From: a virus
IMG/VR virus record: IMGVR_UViG_3300029448_007456
Span: 1-64,000 of that record
DNA length: 64,000 bases
Strand: one strand, 5' to 3'
This document shows, one piece after another, positions 54,893 through 62,449 of the stretch. A program made the translations under genes and the position numbers. The stretch's first letter is position 1, and every line of letters starts with the position of its first letter. Under the pieces are notes generated by a model. It did no database searches. It worked only from the letters and a program-made list of their open reading frames with translations, and had not been told where the DNA came from.

Positions 54893-56809
54893 ATGCTTAA
54901 TTTAGTGTTAGCACAACCTGGTTTCAGTTGGGGACCATCTCATCTGAATGCTCATTATCTTCCTTATTCAGTTGGTTGTTTGTGGGCGAAATGTCTAGAC
55001 AATCAAACAATTGTTGAAAATGTTGAACTTTTAGACATGATTGCTGTGCGTGAAGATATTCAACACTTTGTTGACAAATATGATAAAATTGATGTTATTG
55101 GTTTTTCTTGCTATGTTTGGAATTACAATTATGTCAATGCTTTAGCCAAAGCAATCAAACGCAAGTTTCCTGAGTGTGTTGTGGTTTTCGGAGGCCCAGA
55201 ACCAGAACACAGTGATCAAGACATATTTGTCAATAAACCTTGGCTTGACTGTGTGGTGGTGCAGGAAGGCGAAGTTAGTTTTGAAAGAATTCTTGAATGC
55301 TTGATTACTAAAAAAAGTTTGGAAACAATTCCTGGATTGGTAATCAACAAACGGGGTCAAAGACTGGTTACACCCATATCACAAAGAATAACTGATCTTG
55401 AGTCCTTGCCTTCACCCTACATCAAGGGCGTGTTTGATCATTTGTTTCACAAACACCCTGATATCACTTGGACAGCCATAATGGAAACCAACAGAGGTTG
55501 TCCTTACAAATGCACATACTGTGATTGGGGTAGCCTCACATTAAGCAAGATCAAAAAGTTTTTGCTGGACAAAGTGGAACAAGAAATCAAATGGATGAGT
55601 GATAAAAAAATAGACTTTGTTAACATAGCAGATGCCAACTATGGCATTTTCAAAGAAAGAGATTTAGCCATCACACGACTATTTGGCAAATATAGATCAA
55701 TCACTGGATGGCCAAAAGCAGTCACAACCAATTGGACAAAAAATGCCAAGAAGCATGTGTTGGACATTGCTCAAGAATTCAAGGATCAAGGCATTGCAAA
55801 CAGTGTGACAGTCAGTTTACAGAGTCTACACGATGATGTGTTGGATGCTGTTGAAAGGAAAAATTTTGAACTCAACAATATCGAAGAAATGTCCATGGCT
55901 TGTTTTGAAAAACAATTACCAGTGGCTGTTGATTTAATTTTGGGATTGCCTATGGAAACAAAAAAATCTTGGAGGCAGACATACTACAAGTTATTTGATC
56001 TAGACATTCATCAAGATTTTTACACACATCAAGCCATGCTGTTGGAAAATGCACACATGAATCAAAATCAATTGCATCAGTATGGTATGGAAAAATTTAC
56101 AAGGCCCATCAAGTTTACTGAAGACAATATGCAACACACTGAATACGCAACCTTTGTCAAAAGCACAAACACAATGACGTATGATGATATGATTGACTGT
56201 GCAATGCACACCAATTGGATTTATGCTCTGCATCACACTGGCCTAAGTTCTGAGCAGAGCAAATTTTTGCACAAACACAGCGGGATACCTTATGCAACTT
56301 TTTACAATGGTCTGATTGAATTTTTGTTGCAACATGATTTTATGCACAATTGTTATCAGCAAAGCGTTGAGCAAATCAAGATGTCCTACAGTGATATAAA
56401 CCAACCCACTTTGGAACAAATTGACCTTAGCCTAAGTGGTGAGTTTAATATACTTGAATGGAATATTATTAATAAAAAGATTGAAACTGATATACAAAAT
56501 TGCATCAAAGAGTTCATTGACACACGATTTACAATTGACAAGGATCTAGTTGATCAGTTGGACGTATATGCACAACTCAGTTACTTGACATTTGAAAATC
56601 ATACGAAGTTTGATCAACTGTCACATGAATTTGATTATAATTTTTATGAGGTCAACAATTTAAATGCTGACATGGCAAAAGGCAAACATACATATGTTTT
56701 TAAGAAAAAGTTATCACAGACTTTTGAAAACACTGTGGACTATGCAAATTACATGATTGTGCGAAAACGTAACATTCCTTCAAAGAACATCATCACACAA
56801 CAAGATTAG
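54893..56809 (+). CDS. B12-binding-domain radical SAM enzyme (class B type), copy 2
   Basis: 638 residues. The N-terminal cobalamin-type domain reads VIGFSCYVWNYNYVNAL and CVVVFGGPEPEH. The radical SAM core has METNRGCPYKCTYCDWGSL, then FVNIADANYGIFKERD and SLQSLHDDVLDAVERKN. Strongly similar in layout to the 25.9-kb copy (same NRGCPYxCTxCDWG and IADANxG blocks), so a within-genome duplication or paired acquisition. CATAAATA, one base off the late motif, lies 11 nt before the ATG. Substrate unknown. Confidence 0.82.
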   Translation: MLNLVLAQPGFSWGPSHLNAHYLPYSVGCLWAKCLDNQTIVENVELLDMIAVREDIQHFVDKYDKIDVIGFSCYVWNYNYVNALAKAIKRKFPECVVVFGGPEPEHSDQDIFVNKPWLDCVVVQEGEVSFERILECLITKKSLETIPGLVINKRGQRLVTPISQRITDLESLPSPYIKGVFDHLFHKHPDITWTAIMETNRGCPYKCTYCDWGSLTLSKIKKFLLDKVEQEIKWMSDKKIDFVNIADANYGIFKERDLAITRLFGKYRSITGWPKAVTTNWTKNAKKHVLDIAQEFKDQGIANSVTVSLQSLHDDVLDAVERKNFELNNIEEMSMACFEKQLPVAVDLILGLPMETKKSWRQTYYKLFDLDIHQDFYTHQAMLLENAHMNQNQLHQYGMEKFTRPIKFTEDNMQHTEYATFVKSTNTMTYDDMIDCAMHTNWIYALHHTGLSSEQSKFLHKHSGIPYATFYNGLIEFLLQHDFMHNCYQQSVEQIKMSYSDINQPTLEQIDLSLSGEFNILEWNIINKKIETDIQNCIKEFIDTRFTIDKDLVDQLDVYAQLSYLTFENHTKFDQLSHEFDYNFYEVNNLNADMAKGKHTYVFKKKLSQTFENTVDYANYMIVRKRNIPSKNIITQQD

Positions 56810-57045
56810 GATTTTTTGGTATTAGATGTCCAAATTTTGTGCAACACATAGAACCAAACTGAATTAATGGCTGGTTCGACAATGGCCACAGTACCAGCTT
56901 CCCATAAACTTGCTCCAGTCATAATACTAACCACTATCATTGCAATGATAATGTGCCCAATAAAAAATATTACTGCAAGAGATATGCTTGATGTGCCTGC
57001 TACATTTTTAAATGTATTCCATATGCCATTTGTTAATTCTGTCAT
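56806..57045 (-). CDS. DUF2061-type membrane protein (79 aa)
   Basis: Two hydrophobic segments (SLAVIFFIGHIIIAMIVVSI; TVAIVEPAINSVWFYVL) and the C-terminal YVLHKIW resembling the YYxHExxW signature of DUF2061. Family function unknown, found widely in bacteria. A consensus TATAAATA late promoter lies 39 nt upstream, followed by GGAAG. Converges with the radical SAM gene (4-nt overlap). Confidence 0.65.
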   Translation of the reverse strand: MTELTNGIWNTFKNVAGTSSISLAVIFFIGHIIIAMIVVSIMTGASLWEAGTVAIVEPAINSVWFYVLHKIWTSNTKKS

Positions 57046-57084
57046 TTACTCTTCCCAAAAAGTTAGCTTGGTCTAATTTTAAGA

Positions 57085-57092
57085 TATTTATA
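57085..57092 (-). promoter_or_regulatory. T4 late promoter, exact TATAAATA
   Basis: Exact T4 late consensus on the minus strand, 39 nt upstream of the ATG at 57045, just past the stop of the PA14-curlin gene. Confidence 0.65.
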
Positions 57093-57097
57093 AATGG

Positions 57098-58465
57098 CTA
57101 ATTGCCCTGGGTGGTAGAAAGAGTGCAACCTGCTTGTGTGCCACAGGTCATGTCAATGCTGTAATCTTGATCAGTGGATCCTTGCTGTGACAGATCAAAA
57201 TCAGTGGAATAGCCATCTAGATCAACACGAGCCGCATGGTTACCAGTGCCAGTTTGACTGATATCCACATCATGTGCATAACTGCCTGTACCAAGTGTTA
57301 GATCTAAATAGTGTTCACCTGTGCCTGACTGATTGATATCAACAGTGTTGTTGCCATTGTCTATGTCCACAAACAAAAACTTATCCCCATCGTTTAACTG
57401 TTGCATGGTGATCACATTAGAAGAAGAATCTAAATCCACACTCATGAAGTGCTCTGAAGATGTTGTACCATCATTGCGTTGTTGTAAAGTCAATGTGTTG
57501 GTTGATCCATCAATATCAATCAGCATTCTGTGATCTCCTACATCAGTGGCATAGTCACCTTGGGATAGATTCAGTGTGTTGGTATTGCCTGTGATGTCTA
57601 GTCCTATGCCGTTCCTACCACTGCTTCCAGATGTAGTCACATTGCCTTGATCAATATTGAGTGTGTTGTCGTTGCCTGTGATTTGTGAATCACTGGACCA
57701 ATCACTGCCAACAACAAAATTATCATTGCCTGCTTGTTCAATATTAATTGTGTTGTTGTTGCCTTGCACATTCATTTTAATCCCGCTGTCTGATGTGCCT
57801 TTGGCTGTGTTCACTGCTGTGGTTTGTGAAGATGTGATTGTAACATTAACTGTGTTTTGGTCAGTGGTTGCAAAACCAGAGTTAGGCATATCTAACCAAC
57901 CACTTGTAGAGTTTAAACTTAAATTAGATAAACTATAATGTATATCCATATTAGCAGAACCACCCCATTCATACCAGTTAATTTGTATTGGGTACCATTG
58001 ACCACCAACACCAGAAAATGAACCACTAGAGTTCCAATATGTTGGTCCTTGTTGAGCCCAGTCAGATATTACTTTAGTATTATTGATGTTTACAATAAGT
58101 CCATCATCATTACGACCAGCAAAATAAACTGTTGATGTTTGACCTGTGGTTCCTGGATGTTGCCAATAACCGGTGATAACTACCATTCTCTGATTAGCAC
58201 CATAATTATTATTATGAAGAACTATATTTCCACTATTCCAGTTGTAATTTAAACTGTCAGTAGTACCAGTTCCTTGTGATAGACCTACATAACTTGGACT
58301 AGAATTATTACAGGTAGAGAGATATGTATAGTTGTTAAAACAAGGTGACTCTACATAAGGTGCATAATGACTAATTGCAAATACTTCATAATTTAAACTT
58401 CCTGCATATGCACTTGAACAAAGCAAAAACAAGATGCTACTGATTTTGAAGAATGCTAATTTCAT
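57098..58465 (-). CDS. PA14-like plus curlin-repeat secreted protein
   Basis: 455 residues with a signal peptide (ISSILFLLCSSAYAG). Residues ~60-190 resemble a PA14/GLEYA carbohydrate-binding domain: VYFAGRNDDGLIVNINNTK, ISDWAQQGPTYWNSSG and WYPIQINWYEWGGSANMDIH. From ~230 on there are curlin-like repeats of about 20 residues (NNNTINIEQAGNDN, NTNTLNLSQGD, SNVITMQQLNDGD, HDVDISQTGTGNH). The fusion joins a glycan-binding head to an amyloid-type body. It is last in the curli-like module. A start overlap with the fecR-like gene couples them. Confidence 0.78.
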   Translation of the reverse strand: MKLAFFKISSILFLLCSSAYAGSLNYEVFAISHYAPYVESPCFNNYTYLSTCNNSSPSYVGLSQGTGTTDSLNYNWNSGNIVLHNNNYGANQRMVVITGYWQHPGTTGQTSTVYFAGRNDDGLIVNINNTKVISDWAQQGPTYWNSSGSFSGVGGQWYPIQINWYEWGGSANMDIHYSLSNLSLNSTSGWLDMPNSGFATTDQNTVNVTITSSQTTAVNTAKGTSDSGIKMNVQGNNNTINIEQAGNDNFVVGSDWSSDSQITGNDNTLNIDQGNVTTSGSSGRNGIGLDITGNTNTLNLSQGDYATDVGDHRMLIDIDGSTNTLTLQQRNDGTTSSEHFMSVDLDSSSNVITMQQLNDGDKFLFVDIDNGNNTVDINQSGTGEHYLDLTLGTGSYAHDVDISQTGTGNHAARVDLDGYSTDFDLSQQGSTDQDYSIDMTCGTQAGCTLSTTQGN

Positions 58466-59534
58466 TTTCCTGTCCGTTAATGGTGTAATCTATTATTTCG
58501 TAATCTTGTTGTTGCACATTTAATATATAAGTGTTTTCTTTGTCCAGCCTTAATTCAATAAAGTTGCCTGCCGCATCTTCTCTGCTCCACACAAAATGTG
58601 GATCTTCGTCTAGCAGTATAATTCCTGTTGTTGGATCTTTTCCAAACCGCTGTCCTTCGACTTTTTTGTCAAATTCACTTCTCATCTGTTTGGCCAGTTC
58701 TTCGTTGATTTGTTTTAGAATATCCACAAGAAAGTTTTGTTCTAAAAAATCAATATCCAATCCCGTTGCCCAATTTTCAATTTCTTCTTCTAAAGCATCG
58801 ACATTAAGATCATCAAATTCCAAAAAGTCAATGTCAAGTGCATTGGCCACAGCATTATAGGATGAATTGTCCTGTTGTTCTTGGATTTCTTTTGGCTTGC
58901 TAATAATTAACAAATTGTTGATCATATCTTCTTCTAAACTAAGAATCACTGGCCGCATGGGCACACTTGCAACAGTATCAACAACTGTAGCCTGGAATGC
59001 CTGGTTCATTATGACTTGACCAGCATCTGATTCAACTGATATTTCCCCCACATAACATTTTCCATCTGTGTTGCAACTTGGCAATAATATAATTGTGCTA
59101 CTTCCTATTTCGTCCACTGTCATGGCAAAATCAGTGCCTCTAACTCCTATGGTTGCTGTTGGAGTTTGTATCAATACATTCTGTTTGGAGTTTTTGGCAA
59201 TTTGTCCTGATGCATAACGCACAGTGCCAAGACCTGCTTTAAGCGACAACTTGCCTGTGCCACTGGCAGGATCATACACAAATTCATCAATAACAAGTTT
59301 TGAATGTTGGGTGATATCTACTCTGGTTTCATCAACAAATTCAATGGCAGTCTTGCCTTTGCCAGTTCGGACTGTGTCGTATGAAAACACATCAAGGTCA
59401 ATTTCAGTGACTGCTTCTTCGCCATCAGTACGCTCCACAGCACCAGTGCCTTCGTGCAGTATGACATTCCCTATACTGGCCCATGAGTTTACTGTCAGCA
59501 CAAAACTGCACAGCAAATAAAAAAGAAAGTTCAT
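58437..59534 (-). CDS. FecR-domain secreted protein
   Basis: 365 residues with a signal peptide (MNFLFYLLCSFVLTVNSWA). The FecR domain is seen in DTVRTGKGKTAIEFVDETRVD, LSLKAGLGTVRYASGQIAKN and IQTPTATIGVRGTDFAM. The C-terminal half is acidic and helical, then beta. No TM helix after the signal, so it is periplasmic or surface-exposed rather than an anti-sigma factor. FecR-domain proteins next to CHASE2 cyclases are a recurrent bacterial pairing, and such a cyclase is encoded divergently 3 kb away. Confidence 0.82.
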   Translation of the reverse strand: MNFLFYLLCSFVLTVNSWASIGNVILHEGTGAVERTDGEEAVTEIDLDVFSYDTVRTGKGKTAIEFVDETRVDITQHSKLVIDEFVYDPASGTGKLSLKAGLGTVRYASGQIAKNSKQNVLIQTPTATIGVRGTDFAMTVDEIGSSTIILLPSCNTDGKCYVGEISVESDAGQVIMNQAFQATVVDTVASVPMRPVILSLEEDMINNLLIISKPKEIQEQQDNSSYNAVANALDIDFLEFDDLNVDALEEEIENWATGLDIDFLEQNFLVDILKQINEELAKQMRSEFDKKVEGQRFGKDPTTGIILLDEDPHFVWSREDAAGNFIELRLDKENTYILNVQQQDYEIIDYTINGQENEISILQNQ

Positions 59535-60217
59535 TAGTCTGTTTGACTAATGTCTATATCCGCGTTATCACCTGATGTTGTTAGTGTAATCATTTGATCG
59601 TTGATGCCACTCTGTACAATGTCCACATCTGCGATGCCACCTGTATGTGTGTGTATTAAAGTGTGTCCATTTACATCACCGTTGCCATCAATGTCAACCA
59701 ACCAGTTGTTAGTGTCACCGTCAACTGTGATTGTTAATATAGCACTGGTACCGTCGATGGTTGCCGCAATAACGTTTGAGTCATCATCACCTGCAGATGT
59801 AATTGTTGCAGTTGTGTTTGATGCATCTGATGTTTCGCCAATATCTAAATCAATATCATTGCTGTTTCCTACCATGGTCACATTAGCTGTTACAGTGCCA
59901 CAAGAACTGTTATTTCCTGTGCTGTCACACATGATATCAATATCATTGCTGTTTCCTGTAACATTAAATGTACCAGTATACGAAGCACCATTGATATCAA
60001 ACTTTAATATGTTAGAGTTACCAACTTGATCAATATCAATTGTTGTGGTAGCTCCAGTGACAGTTGATGCAGTAGTCGAGTTACCCACTTGGTTGTTTTG
60101 ACCATCTTGTGTGATGTCCAAATCCAAAGTAGCACCTGATTGTGTCACATAGATATCATTGGCGTTTGCAGATGTTACAAACAAAAACGATAGTATTAAT
60201 GTTATTAGTTTTGTCAT
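59534..60217 (-). CDS. Curlin-repeat protein (CsgA/CsgB-like)
   Basis: 227 residues with a signal peptide (LITLILSFLFVTSANA). The mature protein is Asp/Asn/Thr/Gly-rich with repeats such as IYVTQSGATLDLDITQDGQN, TIDIDQVGNSNILKFDI, NVTGNSNDIDIMCD and IVQSGINDQM, the alternating hydrophobic-polar QxGxxN pattern of curlin amyloid subunits. It would be secreted through CsgG and assemble on the cell or virion surface. Overlaps the fecR-like gene by one base. Confidence 0.78.
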   Translation of the reverse strand: MTKLITLILSFLFVTSANANDIYVTQSGATLDLDITQDGQNNQVGNSTTASTVTGATTTIDIDQVGNSNILKFDINGASYTGTFNVTGNSNDIDIMCDSTGNNSSCGTVTANVTMVGNSNDIDLDIGETSDASNTTATITSAGDDDSNVIAATIDGTSAILTITVDGDTNNWLVDIDGNGDVNGHTLIHTHTGGIADVDIVQSGINDQMITLTTSGDNADIDISQTD

Positions 60218-60232
60218 TTATTTGTGTATCCC

Positions 60233-61030
60233 CTAAAAATATTTAATTTTCCATAACCCTTCTTTATCACCCAGTTTTAATAATTCCAGCACACAATATT
60301 CAATTGCACTGCGTACCGCATAATTTACTGGTTCATTTGTAGCAACACCGGTCTCAACTTCAAATGCTTTTGTGCTCATGTCTAAAAACCTAAACACATC
60401 AGCCGACGTCTTATGGCTTGCAATTGTTTTTGTTGCTTCTGCTGTTAGTAAAACTTCTCCAGTTTGCACAGCAACTAATCTCATGCTGACTGTGACTTGA
60501 TCTATTCTGTATTCTTCTGACAGGCCGATGCCGAAATATCTAGCACCATCACCACCAGAAGCCACATTTGCATCATATCCAATGATGCCTCCTTCAACAA
60601 GTAGTCCTGCAAACACAAGCGGTTTTAAAACATTTCCTACTTCTTGACTTCCATCATACAGTTCTCTAGTTGATCTTATCAACTGTCTTTCTTTGACCAA
60701 ACTGTCTAAACCTTTTCGTTCAACCACTCTGAACCATGTGCCTTCGCCCACTGCCTTGAGTGCTGAAATCACCCAGACATCTGCACCTTGTGAAACTGCC
60801 ATAGACAGTTGACTAAACTTTGTGCTTGGCTTACGCTGTCCTGTAAGATCAGGAAACTTATATACAGCAATGGTTATCACTGGTTGTTCAACAAGTGGAG
60901 GCAATGATTGTAAAATTTGCATTGTGGGTGTGCCTTCGATGAAAGGATCATCACCACTTTTAACTGTGTTCTGTGTGGTAGCACAAGATGTCAATATCAA
61001 AAGCATGCCTATTATAATAAAATTTTTCAT
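60233..61030 (-). CDS. csgG: Curli secretion channel CsgG
   Basis: 265 residues with lipobox LTSC (Cys16). Matches to E. coli CsgG by eye: ITIAVYKFPDLTGQRKP (VYNIQDETGQFKP), WFRVVERKGLDSLVKERQLI (WFIPLERQGLQNLLNERKII), LLVEGGIIGYDANVASGG, GARYFGIGLSEEYRIDQVTV, VQTGEVLLTAEATKTI and VFRFLD, NEPV. This is a full-length outer-membrane nonameric pore. The constriction segment (KPSTKFSQLSMAV) lacks the Tyr51/Asn55/Phe56 residues of E. coli. Confidence 0.92.
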   Translation of the reverse strand: MKNFIIIGMLLILTSCATTQNTVKSGDDPFIEGTPTMQILQSLPPLVEQPVITIAVYKFPDLTGQRKPSTKFSQLSMAVSQGADVWVISALKAVGEGTWFRVVERKGLDSLVKERQLIRSTRELYDGSQEVGNVLKPLVFAGLLVEGGIIGYDANVASGGDGARYFGIGLSEEYRIDQVTVSMRLVAVQTGEVLLTAEATKTIASHKTSADVFRFLDMSTKAFEVETGVATNEPVNYAVRSAIEYCVLELLKLGDKEGLWKIKYF

Positions 61031-61031
61031 G

Positions 61032-61490
61032 TTAAAAATTAAAGTCTCCTAGTGGAACAGACATTGTGGTTACATTGTTGTTGGGGTCTGTAATTGTTAG
61101 TGTTATTATTTCGGTTGATGTGTCCTTGACCCAATAAATTGTTGATCCTTCAACGTTTGCTGTGCCTGAAGTCGGACATGTGCCTGTGCATGATGTTCCA
61201 AACATGTTGTCCACCAATTGTTTGGACAGGTTTGCATATATTCTTGATTCAACATTCTTAATAAATTTGTTTATGGTTGTGTTGTTTGCTAATCTTTCAG
61301 CCGCAGCTGCCGCAGATTTTCTTTCATCTTTGAGATCATTCTTTCTGCTATACTGCAATTGTTCAATTGATAACACATGAGAAGAATATCCCTGCTTGCT
61401 GAAAGAAGGATTTCCAAATTCATGATGCAACTGATCAGCATGTGCAGAAGTCATAATAATAGCCAGTGTAATAACCAAGGTTTTTAACAT
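61032..61490 (-). CDS. csgF: Curli assembly factor CsgF
   Basis: 152 residues from MLKTLVITLAIIMTSAHA, a signal peptide. ATG chosen because ATTAAATA lies 5 nt upstream; the longer frame to 61568 has no support. The mature start DQLHHEFGNPSFSKQGY resembles CsgF (TFQFRNPNFGG) whose N-terminus plugs CsgG. LSIEQLQYSRKNDLKDERK, FIKNVESRIYANLSKQLVDN and TLTITDPNNNVTTMSVP match the helix and C-terminal beta of CsgF. A Cys pair (GTSCTGTCPTSG) is unusual. Confidence 0.85.
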   Translation of the reverse strand: MLKTLVITLAIIMTSAHADQLHHEFGNPSFSKQGYSSHVLSIEQLQYSRKNDLKDERKSAAAAAERLANNTTINKFIKNVESRIYANLSKQLVDNMFGTSCTGTCPTSGTANVEGSTIYWVKDTSTEIITLTITDPNNNVTTMSVPLGDFNF

Positions 61491-61495
61491 GCTTG

Positions 61496-61503
61496 TATTT
61501 AAT
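61496..61503 (-). promoter_or_regulatory. Late-promoter-like motif ATTAAATA driving csgF-csgG unit
   Basis: Minus-strand ATTAAATA, 5 nt upstream of the csgF ATG at 61490. The motif for the plus-strand gene lies about 50 bp away in the same divergent interval. Confidence 0.5.
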
Positions 61504-61553
61504 GGTTTTTGAACCCAAATGATGTGCAGACACTTATGAACAGTTGTGCAAAA

Positions 61554-61561
61554 GTTAAATA
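61554..61561 (+). promoter_or_regulatory. Late-promoter-like motif GTTAAATA, plus strand
   Basis: GTTAAATA on the plus strand, 7 nt before the ATG at 61569; it decides that start. Confidence 0.45.
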
Positions 61562-61568
61562 CACACAT

Positions 61569-61847
61569 ATGGAGTTTTTAAAAATAGTAGGCGAAGTTGG
61601 ATTTCCCATAGCAGGAGCCATCGCCGCAGGATATTTTGTGTTTCTCACAATCAAGTTCATACTGGCAGGAGTTACTGGCGGTGTAAATGGACTTAAAAAT
61701 ATCATCACAGCACTAGACAATCGAGTGCAAACCATGAACAACGACTTAGTGCAGATTGATGCTAAAATGAGTCATGTGTTAGGAGTAAAACCAAACGTAG
61801 AAAGAATAGCTGCCAATGAAGGCAAGGAGGATGCAAGACGTGATTAA
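61569..61847 (+). CDS. Single-TM phage membrane protein (92 aa)
   Basis: MEFLKIVGEVGFPIAGAIAA then YFVFLTIKFILAGVTGG, a long hydrophobic stretch, followed by a coiled-coil tail (NRVQTMNNDLVQIDAKMSHV). Start chosen by the late motif 7 nt upstream. Paralogous in plan to the gene at 62174 (GFPIxAAxGxGYFVF). May be a holin-like or envelope protein. Confidence 0.62.
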   Translation: MEFLKIVGEVGFPIAGAIAAGYFVFLTIKFILAGVTGGVNGLKNIITALDNRVQTMNNDLVQIDAKMSHVLGVKPNVERIAANEGKEDARRD

Positions 61848-62037
61848 GAATTTGAAAGACCTAATAGTGGTAGCATTAGTGGTAGGCGTATTAACTTTGT
61901 TGGGCGTGATCATCATTGGTGACTATTACGTGGCACTACAAGAAAATAGACCAGTTGACGAGTCAGTGATCACACTGATGAAAATGGCTCTCACAGGACT
62001 AATTGGCATCATAGCAGGCTACATAGGATCGAAATGA
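61840..62037 (+). CDS. Two-TM membrane protein (65 aa)
   Basis: Start chosen at GTG 61840, which follows AAGGAGG by 9 nt. An ATG at 61831 touches the ribosome site. VIKNLKDLIVVALVVGVLTL and MALTGLIGIIAGYIGSK form two TM segments. Coupled to neighbours by overlaps. Small two-TM proteins of this type can be holins, unproven. Confidence 0.58.
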   Translation: MIKNLKDLIVVALVVGVLTLLGVIIIGDYYVALQENRPVDESVITLMKMALTGLIGIIAGYIGSK

Positions 62038-62177
62038 AAATAGTGCATGTAAAAGAAGAACAGTTATACTGTGATGGTGAAGATCACGATCATCCTAGAG
62101 TGTATTACAACCTAGCCAAAAAAGGTGAGGCCATCTGTGGATACTGTAATATAAAGTATGTGTTGGATAAAAAATGA
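62034..62177 (+). CDS. zf-CHCC zinc-finger micro-protein (47 aa)
   Basis: MKIVHVKEEQLYCDGEDHDH then PRVYYNLAKKGEAICGYCNI gives CxG...HPRVY...CxYC, the zf-CHCC signature with almost no other sequence. The family is common in alphaproteobacteria. Coupled at both ends (ATGA overlaps). Second zf-CHCC gene in this window. Confidence 0.72.
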   Translation: MKIVHVKEEQLYCDGEDHDHPRVYYNLAKKGEAICGYCNIKYVLDKK

Positions 62178-62449
62178 GTGGACCAATAGTAGAAGCAATC
62201 AATCAATATGGATTTCCAATCATTGCCGCAATGGGTCTTGGATACTTTGTGTTTTACATTTGGCAGTGGGTGACCACTGAGATAAAACCTGTGCTAGGTG
62301 CGGCCAACACCACATTAATTGCACTCATAGACAGAATTAGAATGTTGGACAATGATCTAATCAGACTCAACACCAAACTTAAAATGATCGAAGAACTGCA
62401 AAACAAATCCAACAAAGAGATTGCTGACAAAGTAAAAAATAAAAAGTGA
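62174..62449 (+). CDS. Single-TM phage membrane protein (91 aa), paralogue of 61569 gene
   Basis: MSGPIVEAINQYGFPIIAAM followed by GLGYFVFYIWQWVTTEI, one TM helix, and a coiled coil (RIRMLDNDLIRLNTKLKMIEE) ending in a Lys-rich tail. Same plan as the gene at 61569. Stop overlaps the GTG of the cyclase gene. Confidence 0.6.
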   Translation: MSGPIVEAINQYGFPIIAAMGLGYFVFYIWQWVTTEIKPVLGAANTTLIALIDRIRMLDNDLIRLNTKLKMIEELQNKSNKEIADKVKNKK

